Assembly (NCBI GenBank): GCA_032622095.1
Contig: CP136064.1
Span: forward strand, 274,065,614-274,129,613
Length of the DNA stretch: 64,000 bases
DNA from: Siphonodentalium dalli
Lineage: Eukaryota > Mollusca > Scaphopoda > Gadilida > Siphonodentaliidae
Reading direction: 5' to 3'
Part shown: in pieces, positions 11,399-22,326 of the stretch
Position numbering within the stretch: position 1 is the stretch's first letter
Layout of the letters: every line of letters starts with the position of its first letter
Program-made: the position numbers and the translations under genes
Notes under the pieces: model-generated
The model's database searches: none
Seen by the model: the letters and a program-made list of their open reading frames with translations, nothing else
What the model was told of the DNA's origin: nothing

Positions 11399-11555
11399 GA
11401 TAGTGAATAGATTTGTTTTTGGGGAGATTTTGGCGTACACAATTCACAACATCGAAAATGGTGACCGAAGTCACCTTAAGAAGGCGCCCTATTCGTGAAT
11501 TAAAAAAAAATATCTCAATTTCTAACATCAATTTGAAGCAAAAAATCATTATCCT

Positions 11556-11906
11556 TCATAACCAAGGCATGCTATAGTATTATGACATAACCAAGGCATG
11601 CTATAGTTTTATGACATAACCAAGGCATTCTATAGTATTATGACATAACCAAGGCATACTATAGTATTATGACATAACCAAGGCATGCTATAGTATTATG
11701 ACATAACCAAGGCATGCTATAGTATTATGACATAACCAAGGCATGCTATAGTATTATGACATAACCAAGGCATGCTATAGTATTATGACATAGCCAAGGC
11801 ATGCTATAGTATTATGACATAACCAAGGCATGCTATAGTATTATGACATAATCAAGGCATGCTATAGTATTATGACATAACCAAGGCATGCTATAGTATT
11901 ATGACA
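11556..11906 (+). repeat. 29-bp tandem repeat, 12 units
   Basis: Twelve nearly identical units are built on 'ataaccaaggcatgctatag' followed by 'tattatgac', each with at most one or two changes. High homogeneity suggests recent expansion. It lies about 150 bp after the 51-bp array and is unrelated in sequence. Confidence 0.92.
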
Positions 11907-12041
11907 AACCATGTTTTTTAACCTCATAATATGAGAGATATGTTTGAATTATGTAAAAGAAAAGTGGCTTAAAAAACAAACAACCGATATTTCATGTAGG
12001 TCACTAGAGAGTTTGAACACTGCATTGTCTGGCTTATTATC

Positions 12042-12409
12042 CCAACTAGGGTCTACACTCGGTCTACTATCTGAAATCTTGAATGTCTGCGAGAAAATAA
12101 ACAAAACATTTTTCATTGCATATTTAATTTTTTTGGTGGCCACAGTACTATTTATTTGACATGTGAAGGAACTAAAACTACAAAACAACATATATATTAT
12201 TCAACCACGTTTGCAATAATCTGACAGATATAAACACTCAATACTGTTTCATCTTTTTAGACATTATGTGTTTTATGGTAACTTTTGCTCCAAAAAATAG
12301 TTCTGCAAATGGCCACCAAAAAACTAAAAAAAATTAAGACTTTCTGATTTATTTTCTTGCAGACAGTCATGATTTCAGAGAGTAGATCGAGTGTAGACCC
12401 TAGTTGGTA
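12042..12409. mobile_element. MITE with long imperfect inverted arms (~370 bp)
   Basis: The left end CCAACTAGGGTCTACACTCG (12042-) is matched by CGAGTGTAGACCCTAGTTGG at the right (to 12408). Pairing continues inward through 'ggtggcca', giving arms of about 115 bp. A 71-residue frame (11944-12159) overlapping the left arm ends in a hydrophobic stretch but is probably fortuitous. Target duplication is not clear. Confidence 0.7.
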
Positions 12410-12591
12410 TAATTATATGACGGATGGGCTGTAGGCTGTATGTAGGCTATAGCCTGGTAGGGCGAGGAACCAAGTGATACAAGTCTAATGACATCCGCCA
12501 TTATCATAGACTAAAATATCGAACTAAGTGAGAAATAACCCCTGAATCTACTCAAACAGATAATGTTGTCTTTGATTGGTGGATCACTAAG

Positions 12592-12712
12592 TTGATTAAT
12601 CAAAGTTGATTAATCAAGATAGCTAAGTTGATTTATCAAGATAGCTAAGTTGATTAATCAAGATAGTAAGTTGATAAATCAAGACAGTAAGTTGATTAAT
12701 CAAGATAGTAAA
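12592..12712 (+). repeat. 22-23-bp tandem repeat, about 5-6 units
   Basis: Units of 'aagttgattaatcaagatag' each contain the palindrome TTGATTAATCAA. Lengths vary by one or two bases. Confidence 0.8.
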
Positions 12713-12864
12713 CAAAGTGGTACGGCGGTTCCATGCTACCGTATAATTCTGTAAGTTTATAATTACAAAAAACGGTGCAGGTAATATATTTCCTAGTTAA
12801 TGTAATGTTCCTTAATAATGTATGTCACTGTATATAGGTGAAGGTCCCAAGATCCGATATATTT

Positions 12865-12915
12865 TATATATGCCTAATATGATCTTGAGGGCGTTGCCAT
12901 TTCTGACTATGGTTT
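12865..12915 (+). repeat. Dispersed ~41-bp end motif, copy 1
   Basis: A block with 'gccatttctgactatggttt' preceded by 'gatcttg' is one of four related copies in the window. The others are at 16736-16775 (inverted), 23225-23270 (direct) and 34434-34472 (inverted). AT-rich flanks outside the motif are also loosely similar. It is probably the terminal part of one transposon family. Confidence 0.6.
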
Positions 12916-12919
12916 TATT

Positions 12920-13820
12920 GTGTTTAATGGGGGCAGGATTCATAGCGATCTAGCACAAAAGTTATACATATCTCATTCTCCATCGTTTTGGGATGAGCAG
13001 GGAGAGCTGTCCGATGAATGGCAACAAGCCATATTTCCGTTATTTACGACGAATATACTCACATCGACGTGAGACATCTTGTCGCCATTTTTGAGCACAT
13101 TATGACGTATAGGTTCCGGGCCCTTTAAAGACCCACTTAATTTTCGAACCCCCCAGATCACATTTATATAAAATATATGCCATGTTATATACCATTTGAA
13201 AGAGGAAGCTCTAAAACCTTGTATTATCAACTTATCCGTGTAATAAACTGTGAACATGTTGTTTTTGTTGAGGTAACGACTTGTTTTCTGTGCTTGAGTT
13301 TCATCTGGTCTGTACTGCAAATTCTAGTATTTCCAATGGAAGGGGAATAACTCTATATCTTAGTTTGAATTATGTTGCAATATGGGAGCGAAACGGAGGA
13401 ATTGTTTCTATGATTTCAACTATTTTCTATTACTCTATGGGCATCTTCTGAGGCACAGACGTTCAAATGGTGATGAATCATAGTATTTTTTTCATATTTT
13501 ATGTCATAGATTGTTATTAAAACCGTATAGCACTATGCACAAACTATATATAGGCACTATACACAAAATAATTGGTGAGTGGAAAATTAAATGGACCTTT
13601 ATTTAATAAGGAAACCGAGTCTGGGTGTCCACTGACATTTCATTTATAGATTTTTCGGGAAAGGGGATGTCGAGTACATAATAGCTTTAATGGATGGCAT
13701 TGTGAATATGGGATGGTCCTTTAATTTTTCGATTGAACAGCATCCATCATTATGTACGTTAAGTACACGAGTGCAGAACCAGTACTATTATACCTATTGT
13801 GAAATCGGCGACCGGTGACC
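12920..13820. other. No gene recognised
   Basis: There is a 115-codon minus-strand frame at 12973-13320, but it has no motif, no convincing splice context and a composition like its surroundings. No repeats were noticed. Confidence 0.4.
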
Positions 13821-13822
13821 AT

Positions 13823-13832
13823 TATATATATA
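13823..13832 (+). promoter_or_regulatory. Possible TATA box upstream of signal-peptide exon
   Basis: TATATATATA lies 88 bp upstream of the ATG at 13920, which would place a start site near 13855-13865 and leave a 5' leader of about 60 nt. AT runs are common in this window, so this is positional support only. Confidence 0.25.
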
Positions 13833-13919
13833 CGGGGTTTGCCGATTGTATACCATAACTCGTAGTCTCGTATACTGTTTGACAGTTTGTAATCGCGAGA
13901 GAGATTCATAAGCATAACC

Positions 13920-13986
13920 ATGTTTCATCTTTTTGATTTGTTGTTCATCTCCTTCGTATTTTCTTCATGTTTTATCCTGAGAATGA
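13920..13986 (+). CDS. Possible first exon: signal peptide, ends in phase 1
   Basis: From ATG at 13920 (context aaccATGt) the exon encodes MFHLFDLLFISFVFSSCFIL and two more residues, a typical hydrophobic signal peptide. It ends at a strong donor, GAATGA|GTAAGT, after one base of codon 23 (phase 1). Signal-peptide exons of secreted and membrane proteins very often end in phase 1. The next convincing plus-strand exon is the EGF exon at 22327, which accepts phase 1, so the two could belong to one gene with an 8.3-kb intron containing a hAT-like element and MITEs. Transcript evidence is lacking, and the frame also stays open past the donor to 14115. Confidence 0.4.
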
Positions 13987-14464
13987 GTAAGTATATATGC
14001 ATTATGTTATCAGTGATAGGGTGTGTTCAAATTTTCAACAGTTGGAAATATCATGCCTGGCACAATATTGATTGGAGTTTCACACCAAAGATACAACATG
14101 TAAAGAGTGTGCGATAAGGACAACGCTCAACATCGCGACGACCCCACTGTAAGTCCACTGTGGATCACCATGAATCGCGGTGTATTTTTCGCGATTCTAT
14201 CAGGGGGGGGGGGGGTAGTAAAAAAATTGCAGGAAGGTATGCCTTTTATGCATCTGGCATTTTCGGGGACCCACCACCCCCAAACCTGCAAAAAAATAAA
14301 TAGTCCCAATTTTTTTACACACACCCCCAAATTTCACTAAAATTGGTCAAAAATATCATAAAACTCTACTGATATCACGCTTATATGACTGGGAATGATC
14401 TCAATTAGTTAAAATAACTGTGTCAGAAGCTGTTTTAATTGAAAACAAAAAGTTTTATAAATTG

Positions 14465-15735
14465 CTGATCATCTGTAAACCTAGGTCATTGTGCAGAATA
14501 CCAAAAAATTCATAATTTCTATTTCCTGATTAGTCTGTCAACCAGCCCATAATCTAACATATTCCATACCACTATGTTAGTCTACTGGAGCAACTTAGTT
14601 CTATTATACTAAACTAGCTGAAACAGGCTCCCTTTTGGGAGCCTATATTCAGCATCGGAGATACCTGTGGCCCCATTTGTTGGACTTCGCACACATTTTG
14701 ATCTTAGACAGACCCTTCACTCAGTGGCGGCCCCTTTGTGCACTTCAAGCACATTTGGTCATTGAAACATTTTGATATATATATATTGTTTTAATATACT
14801 TTTTTTTAAAGATTGAATTCCTTGCTCAATTTAACAAAACCAATTTTATTTTATTTTTTTTAATTAAAAATTTTGAAAAACTAATACTATCCGCCAGGGT
14901 ACCCCGAGTCACCACACCAAATTTGGTTGAACTCGGTCCAGGGGTCTGAGAGAAAACTCCGGACAGATCCTACTTGTATATATATAAAAAGATGATAAGC
15001 AGTCACAACACTATACCAGACTTGGATACTTTCGGTCTTGTGATAGATCATCTGAGTTGAAAGACATGCAACCAATTCACTGATTGGATTGATGCACTGA
15101 TGACAGCTGATGACAGATATTTTCTACCCATTGATAGTCACATTAATGTTTGAGACAGTTGCTCGCTCTTTTTCCATGCACACAATGATCTGGGCATTAG
15201 TTGCATCAGGACAAGTTTACTTATATATGCAGCAAACTTAGGTCATTGTACAGGATACACACAATTCCATAATTTCTAACCATTTCCCGATTAGTCTGTC
15301 AACCAGCCCATTATCTAGCATTACGCCTTAACACTTGTGTTAGTTTACTGGAGCAACCTCTGTTATAATAAATGACAAACAGTCACTATGCCAAACTTGG
15401 ATATTTTAGGTGTTGTGAGAGTAACAGATCATATGAGTTGATAGACAAGCAAATATTTCATGGATTGGCTTGATGCACTGATGAACAGTGTGATGTTATA
15501 TTCTAGCCAGTGATCACGATAGTCACATTAATGTTTGAGGCAATTGCTCTTTTTCCATGCACACAATGATCTTGGCTTTAGTTACATCAAGACAAGTTTA
15601 TATATTTCAGTTTTACATTTCTCAAAGCTTCTTTCCGAAGGGTGTCGGGAAGGAATTTTTTCACCCCACCGCCCCATATGCAACATGCCATATAGCTTAA
15701 TGCCATCTCTCCTAAGGCCCATATGAGGTCCCAGT
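14465..15735 (+). repeat. Tandem duplication of a dispersed repeat (copies A and B)
   Basis: The block with 'gattagtctgtcaaccagcc' at about 14530 and 15290, and the block with 'gtcacattaatgtttgag' at about 15136 and 15520, define two diverged copies about 380-770 bp apart. A third copy runs off the window end (63684-64000), showing the family is dispersed. The later part includes 'tccgaagggtgtcggg' and 'caccccaccg', which is shared by copy B and the copy at the window end. Confidence 0.75.
14880..14990 (+). repeat. RTE/SINE-like 3' tail fragment
   Basis: 'caccaaatttggttgaactc' then 'ggtccaggggtctgagag' followed by an AT-rich run resembles the recurrent 3' end of RTE-type retroposons (a 'the reader may follow' style tail: CAAATTTGGTTGAACTCGGT). 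Only the tail is recognised. Confidence 0.3.
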
Positions 15736-16106
15736 AACATAAATATGGTGTTTTTGCAGTTATATATTCTTATAATATGTTTTAAACTGTTACAAATGTC
15801 TATAAGGGTACAAAAGGTTTTTAGTAAAAAATTTGCATGAGGGTGTAAAAAAACGCGTTTTTTGCCCCTCGGGCCACCCCGGCATACCTTCCTGCAAATT
15901 TTGTACTACCCCCCCCCCCCCCTGGTTCTATACGGTGACCTTGCGTGCAGTTGATTAATATGAATCAACAGAAATCTTGGAGACTGACGATGGCTCACAA
16001 AGAATCACCGCGAACGAATGAGAATCGTCACAAAACACCAACGAACACTTATAAATCATGGACGCCACTTCTATTTATTTTATAACAGTATTAACTAAAT
16101 CAAGCC

Positions 16107-16512
16107 TGTAAATAGCGTGTCTGTCATATGCAGAATGAGGTCCCCAGAGGGTGAATTTAGTGATGCTATCCCGCATAGCATCACTAAATTCACCCTCTGG
16201 GGACCTCATTCTGCTTAGGCCCTCAACTGATATGGCAGACCTAGGATCAGATTGAAGTTACCCAGTTGAAGTTGGTGATGTTCACCCATCGGGCACCTCA
16301 ATTATGAATTTTATCTTCTGCAAATTAGGGGATATAGAAACTCCTAGAAGGAAAATGTAACTAAAAACAATCTTAATTTGATGCTATAGATACTTCCCAG
16401 AAGATGAAGCCTGAGCAGAATGAGGTCGCCAGAGGGTGAATTTGGTGATGGTAGCCCGCTTTGCGGTATAGCATCACTAAATTCACCCTCTGGGGACCTC
16501 ATTCGTAAAGGC
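16107..16512. mobile_element. Hairpin-ended MITE, copy 1
   Basis: About 405 bp. The left terminal repeat contains a perfect hairpin: a 40-bp arm at 16130-16169 (starting GCAGAATGAGGTCCCC), 5-base loop CCCGC, and complementary arm 16175-16214. The right end carries a second, imperfect hairpin of the same sequence (about 16418-16504). The middle includes 'gttggtgatgttcaccc' and an AT-rich part. The same architecture recurs at 44641-45058. The outer end TGTAAATAGCGTGTCTG matches copy 2, while the right outer end of this copy is eroded. Confidence 0.85.
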
Positions 16513-16735
16513 TCTTGTATTATATATTTTTTCTGTCTGTCGTCTGCTTTTATTACCCTTTTATTACTGAATGTGATAATCCATTCATTATACATGTAGA
16601 AACGGTTAATTTATTTGAGCAGACAGCTGCCTTCTGGGAACTGCTACGACCCGCCCATTAATAACTGCTGGGGAATCATCCATTGCGTAAATAAGCCTGA
16701 TTGTCGTCGTGTGATGTTTCGCATATTATAAACAA

Positions 16736-16775
16736 GAAAACCATAGTCAGAAATGGTAACGCCACCAAGATTATG
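16736..16775 (-). repeat. Dispersed end motif, copy 2 (inverted)
   Basis: 'aaccatagtcagaaatggta' followed by 'acgccaccaagat' is the reverse complement of the motif at 12877. Together the two could bound a 3.9-kb unit, although the intervening DNA consists of other elements and a candidate exon. Confidence 0.55.
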
Positions 16776-17082
16776 GTATTACATATAAATAGAAATTATA
16801 AAAAATACATAAAATATTTTGATAACAATTGCGTTCAAACAAGTAATCCTTCAAAGTAAACGACTGTGGGGTCACTCAACAGATTATAAAGACTTGGACA
16901 TAGTATACTGTAAATACTAAAATTTAAATGAAATAATTAAAAGATAAAATTTAGCAAGTAGTAAAAGTTAATTTTCTCATTTTTGTTTTGGTTAAATAAA
17001 GCAATAATTTAAATGTAACATTTGGTTTAAAAAAAATGATTGACCGTGGCTCTTCCAATAATTGCGCGACTGACCTGGTCAA

Positions 17083-17307
17083 TTGTTCTTAAGAAGTTGT
17101 TTTGAGAATTACTATGGAGGGAAATAGTTGTGGCTGTGGCTTCGCAAGTAATTACCTTGGTGACGTGATGTTAACAAATCTGAACTCCAGTTAACCAAGG
17201 ACGCTTCATACCAAATATAAGGTGAATTATTAATTCTTTAGAAGTTGTTTTAAGATTTACTATGGAGGGAAAGAATTGTGGTGCTGGCTTCGCAACTATT
17301 TGACCTC
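17083..17307 (+). repeat. Diverged direct duplication (~146 bp apart)
   Basis: The block 'ttactatggagggaaa' with 'agaagttgtttt' before it and 'ggcttcgcaa' after it occurs at 17083-17158 and again at 17230-17307. Confidence 0.75.
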
Positions 17308-17309
17308 AT

Positions 17310-17726
17310 TGTAACAAATATAAATATTAGTCACTCAGGCAATAGATGTATCTATTCTGTATATTAACTTATTGGGTCTTACGTGTCTTGAGATGTCTAA
17401 ATAGTTTTCGATGGACAGATCGCGCAAGGGACCCACGCCAATCTTCTCTGTTGGGATTCCAATTGTTGGCTCATTAAATAGGCACATATGCTTAAGATAC
17501 AGTCGCACGTTCCCGTAAGTCGGGTTTTGATTCCAGTTAATGAAAATATCATTGAAATAATCGGTTTCCCCCAATAAACATCCATATATTGAATATCCAT
17601 GTTTTGGAGCAGAATTAGGCAGTCCATATTGGACGCCATCATGGAATTTATTTTTGTTTTAATTTTCACACATAATTATTAGTTATATGGATGGAGTTCT
17701 CATTAAACCTCACATCCTTGTATTGG
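17310..17726. other. No gene supported
   Basis: Minus-strand frames of 79 and 90 codons overlap here but share no family motif and lack convincing splice sites. Sequence is otherwise unremarkable. Confidence 0.35.
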
Positions 17727-18206
17727 TTACAGTAATACCCAAAGTAATTGACCACTTAACCACATCAGAATTATTGGTAATTTTTCAGGATTTGAAATCC
17801 TGAAAATTTACCAATAATTTTGCTGTGGTCAAGTGGTCAATTACTTTGGACATTACTGTATGAGGACTGAGTTATCATTAAACCTCAAATCCTTATATTG
17901 GTTACAGTAATGCCCAAAGTAATTGACCACTTAACCACAGCAGAATTATGTATTTTTTCAGCATTTACAATCCTCAAATTACCCATTATTCTGCTGTGGT
18001 TAAGTGGTCAATTGCTTTGAACATTACTGTATGATGATTGAGTTATCATTAAACCTCAAATCCTTATATTGGTTACAGTAATGCCCAAAGTAATTGACCC
18101 TTTAACCACAGCATAATTATGGGTAATTTTTCAGGATTTAGAATCATGAAAAAATACACACAATTTTGCTGTGGTTAAGTAATGAATTACTTTGGACATT
18201 ACTGTA
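17727..18206. mobile_element. Three tandem palindromic MITEs (Tc1/mariner-like ends)
   Basis: Three hairpins of about 130 bp lie at 17727-17860, 17902-18031 and 18074-18206. Each begins TACAGTAATG-CCAAAGTAAT and ends with the reverse complement, ...ACATTACTGTA. TA at both ends followed by CAGT fits a TA target duplication and Tc1/mariner-type termini. Units are separated by a shared linker of about 42 bp ('atcattaaacctcaaatcct'), giving a 172-173-bp period, so the hairpin plus linker has been amplified in tandem rather than inserted three times. Confidence 0.8.
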
Positions 18207-18469
18207 TGTAGATGGAGTTAAACCTCACATCAGTGTGTTGGGGATTTGGACCTTGACTTGGGACCTTTGGTTTTTAACGCAACAAATGCGCGTACACCTT
18301 ATACACAAATTTTTTATGTAACCAGAGTTTTTCTTGGATAAGATGAGTTTGAAGCCTGCTTACATTTCAAAATGTTGTCAGTTTTGTATTTTCTGCAGCG
18401 GATCTCGACGCGTTGAAGCAAAAGTTACAACAGATAAAATGTGTATGTGACGAGACTATAATACAAATG

Positions 18470-19215
18470 AAAAAAATAAATTGAGGGAGGGGTGGGCGAT
18501 ACAGGGAACTAAGGGTTGAACCGATATAAATTTGTAGAGCAATAACGACCAATGTTGACATATTATGCATATCAACTCTACTGTTGCAACAAGGCTATAA
18601 AATAGGGGGGGTGTCAGAATCTTAGTCATCTCTATATAGTGCCAGAATAGTCATTTATGGAGTTCTATAAGATGTTGGGTTGGTTATATGGACTCGGAGA
18701 AAAAAGGGGTTTGTACCGATGAAGTTGATGAACTGACATAAATTAGTGGATCGATGTTGCCATGTAATGCATCGTGATCGACTGTACTAAAGCAGCAATT
18801 ATATAAAATTGGGGGGGGGGGGGGGGTCTGAAATTATCTCTATAGTTGGCACCAGGATTATATAGAAAGGTATAGCAATTGATATACATATGCGGCATAC
18901 TATAGTAATACCATAGACATATAAGTACAAGTATCACGAGATAAAATATTACGTAACATGACTATATATACCGATGAAAGAAAGAAATAAATTGGACCGG
19001 GATTAGAGGTTGGGTTGGTTTAATATATGTGGATAATTGGATATGGAATTCATACCGATGAAACGATACAAATTAGTGGAGCGATAAAGACACTTAGTCA
19101 GGCTACGCGGGGGAAATAGGGGTTGATACGATAGACCAAAATAAATTTGTCGAGTGATAATGACCAATGTTGACGTATAAAGTAACGCGACTGTACTGTC
19201 ACACAATTATCAGGT
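18470..19215 (+). repeat. Diverged local duplications with poly-G tract
   Basis: Blocks such as 'aataaattg', then 'accgat' and 'aaattagtgga' or 'aaatttgt', then 'gaccaatgttgac' recur around 18478-18610, 18715-18830 and 18985-19200. A 17-18-base G run lies near 18811-18827. It is noncoding. Confidence 0.5.
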
Positions 19216-19227
19216 AGAACCGGTCAA

Positions 19228-20197
19228 ATATGACAGGGTACAGCACGTAATTATTTCCTAGATCGAAGAAATTTTTTTTTTCGATGATAAAATTTAACAA
19301 TATTACATTAAACAATTTGCCATTAAAATCGATTTATGTCTATAAAACTGTCATTTTTCAAAATTTTGAGCTGAAACTTGGTGTGTATGTGTATAATACT
19401 ACTATATTCTTAAAATGACAGAGTTCAGCGCGTAATTATGTTTTAGATGGAAGAAATTGAATTTGTTTTCGATAACAAATTTACAGCGTGTACGGCCTAC
19501 GGGTCATTGAGTATGCTCAATTTTTGTAAACAAACTTTTGTCAATAGCCGTTTTGGTCAAACTAAACCTTCTTCGACCGGGACAGCAGATCCGAATAGTA
19601 GCTAAGATGTATTTAGATATAATTATCAAAAGAATATGACCGATCAGGGTACATTTTAACAGAATAGAGTGGAGAAATCTTGGTGATAATTCCAGAAAAT
19701 AAAGATGTAGGAGAATCACAATTAAACTTCCCACAATGCACTTCACTAAACCAGGGGTTCTAAATGGGTAACACATTATTTTCAGTCTATCAGATTATTT
19801 ATATTTTCAACAACAAGTGACTTTAAGTTTACAATTTCAGCCTGTCCTGACTCTATCGATACGATTTAACACATTTCAAAAACGTATTATACACCGGTGG
19901 CGTTAACTTTACAATTTAAGCATCTACGTGATTCTATCGGTACGATTGCGTAAGGTACAAACAAGAATACATCAGGGGCTCCCAATGGGTTATATATTAT
20001 TTTCAGTCTATCAAATTATTTATATTTTCAACAACATATTATTACACCGGTGACTTTAAGTTTAAAATTTCAGCCTGTCCTGACTCTATCGATACGATTT
20101 ATCATATTTTCATAAACATATTATACACCGGTGGCGTTAACGTTACAATTTCGGCATCTACGTGATTCTATCGGTACGATTGAGTAAGGTACACAAA
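19228..20197 (+). repeat. Two sets of tandem duplications
   Basis: A roughly 200-bp pair (about 19230 and 19420; 'cgcgtaattat' context) is followed by a clearer 221-bp pair: 19751-19971 and 19972-20197, sharing 'cagcctgtcctgactctatc', 'gatacgattta' and 'caccggtggcgttaac'. A 90-codon minus-strand frame across the first set has no motifs. Confidence 0.75.
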
Positions 20198-20359
20198 ATC
20201 TCCAAGAATACCATTCGCCCTGTACACCACACAATATCAAACTCACAGAAGCTAGAAACACCACAGGTGGCGTAATAAGGGGTTGGCATCAAAAGAGTTC
20301 GTATGTATATTTTTTGCGATATGTTTTCATACACAATTTCTCGGAGGGAAAAAATAGCT

Positions 20360-20530
20360 GCCAATCGTACTTGGGCCAGTGTGCGGTGCGGACACCAGCA
20401 CTTGCTCGTCCCAGTTTATACGCTGGTAGCGGTGAATCGTTCTTGGACCAGTGTGAGGTGCAGACATCAGGGCTTGCTCGTCCCAGTTAACATGCTGGTA
20501 TAGCCGTGAATCGTACTTGGATCAGTGCGG
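20360..20530 (+). repeat. ~73-bp tandem repeat, 2.3 units
   Basis: 'cgtacttgggccagtgtg' near 20365 recurs near 20438 and 20512, with 'cttgctcgtcccagtt' in the first two units. Confidence 0.8.
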
Positions 20531-20629
20531 CATATAAACTTTTTCACATTTAATGACAAGAACACAGTATGTTCTTGCGTATGCACGTGTAAACCAGCAT
20601 ACAACATAGGCTGTAAAACCATGCAATTA

Positions 20630-21058
20630 GAGGTCAATCCGATAAAACTCCCCCCAATTACTATTTCAATGGCTTCGGAGGTCAAAAATATTTGATTCGA
20701 GTCGAGGAAGTCACCCATCAAAGCTCAGATTTGTTAGATATCGATTTTAGAAATCTATTATTTTTCATTATCGAAAATACTTTCTGGCCCAGAACGCAGT
20801 CAACATTGCGTTATTATTACCACTTGATTTTAGAGTTATCTATCCTTGTCTGTTTGAATAGAGTTTTGGTGTACACATCTCGAGCAGGATACGAAATTGA
20901 CGGCAATTATTAGTACTCATCTCGAGAATATAACAAATTTCAAAAATCAATATCTAATAACTCTGAGCTTTGTTTGATGGGTTCCTCGACTCGAATCAAA
21001 TATTTTTTGTTACCCCCAAAGCCAAAGAAATAGTAATATAGGACCCTCTGGTCGGATT
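20630..21058. mobile_element. Foldback element (~430 bp, ~130-bp arms)
   Basis: 20630-20760 is inverted at 20925-21058. Shared blocks are 'aatatttgattcgagtcgag', the ATTACTATTT segment and the GATTTTAGA/TCAATATC segment near the loop. Arms differ by several substitutions and a small indel. No coding sequence or sure target duplication. Confidence 0.75.
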
Positions 21059-21059
21059 G

Positions 21060-21646
21060 TTGTTGTTGGAATATGTTGAGATGGGGACCATCTGTTCGGA
21101 TTGAGTACCTTTAACACTTTCTGTTCTAAATATTCACTGATGCGTCGTTTCCTTATAGGAAATGTTCAGATAATAAGTTCGACAAACGCAGGCTCTTTTG
21201 TTGAACTTACTATGTGATCATATCTCACCAATGAATATGAATAATTCTGCTCTGTTGTTATCTGTATTTTATGTCTAGGGTGATCCTAGTTTCAATATTT
21301 ACTTTTGTGGCATACAGAAAATAAAATTTACATTCCCGGGGTGGTGGGTCCCAAAAAAAAACAAAAAAAAATGTCAACCTTGTATCCAGGATGTTTTCTG
21401 GACCCCCCTCCCGCTTCCAACACATCACATGCTCTCACGCCCATGTGTCGCACTCATTGGTGTACATATGTAACTATTTGACTATTTGTCGTCTTAATTT
21501 CATTTCAGGATGCCATCTTCATGTTTTGACTCATATCTCTCCATGGTTGGACCATATATACAACGCGAAGCAAGACATTAGTATATATAGGCTGAGGGAC
21601 GCCTTGACTTCACACACCAAACTATGCATCATATTCAGATACATCA
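21060..21646. other. No gene recognised
   Basis: AT-rich DNA with a purine tract near 21350-21370. A 98-codon frame at 21391-21687 runs into the G-rich duplication and has no family features. Confidence 0.35.
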
Positions 21647-21810
21647 GGAGTGGCATCGGGGTTTGGTTGGGGGGGGGGGGTCAGTGAATGCATGGGGTAG
21701 TTTTGCCCATCTCAGAAATCTGTAAGGAGTGGTATCGGGGTTTGGTTGGGGGGGGGGGGGGGGGGTCAGTGAATGCATGGGGTAGTTTTGCCCATCGCAG
21801 TAATCTGTAA
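21647..21810 (+). repeat. 78-bp duplication with variable poly-G
   Basis: Two copies of 'aggagtggcatcggggtttg', then a G run (10 and 17 bases), then 'tcagtgaatgcatggggtag'. The main difference between the copies is the length of the G run. Confidence 0.88.
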
Positions 21811-22326
21811 TGGTCAGCTCGGTATCTTTTGGGAGCATATAGCCCCCTTTCGGGGATCGTGGCCGCTGGTATTCATATCGATAGTGATCATGATTTAAAC
21901 ATAACGTCCACTATGCATGGGTTATCGCGCGACAAATTATTTTAAGCGGCCTGGTGACTTCGTCCAAGTTAACGGCTCCCTGTGCATTCCGACTTATTTA
22001 GAGCTCGACTCAGCGTGATTAACACATGCCTAATGATTGGGTTGTCAACGACAAATATTACACAACATGTAACGCCCATGTAGATCGCCAAATACACGAT
22101 ATTTACAGAGATTATGATAAATAGATTCAAGTGTGTATCCCCCCTATATTATTTTTTGTATATAATTATGCTATATTAATATTGTATATAATTATCTATT
22201 TCTCAACATCCGTTACATGTATTGATTTGGATGTGAGGATACATCATATTGGCCTCCACGCAATCCATGCGGTGCCGATTGTTAAGCCAAGCTTAGCCTA
22301 TAATGTTCGCCAATTTTCATTCACAG

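Larger units (their letters stand above)
14201..15924. mobile_element. hAT-like nonautonomous element with poly-G termini
   Basis: The left end is CAGGGG with 13 G, then 'tagtaaaaaaattgcaggaa' and 'ggtatgcc'. The right end is its reverse complement ('ggcataccttcctgcaaatt', then 14 C and TG). CA(G)n termini fit hAT elements. The flanks GATTCTAT (left) and GTTCTATA (right) resemble an 8-bp duplication offset by one base, not a perfect match. The interior has no transposase, only a roughly 770-bp tandem duplication and an RTE-like piece near 14885-14960. Confidence 0.55.

Noticed and set aside
11001-11549. 182-codon minus ORF with repeated FGMDHWSISLAVSE peptide
   Set aside because: Comes from the 51-bp repeat (17 codons) and the neighbouring foldback.
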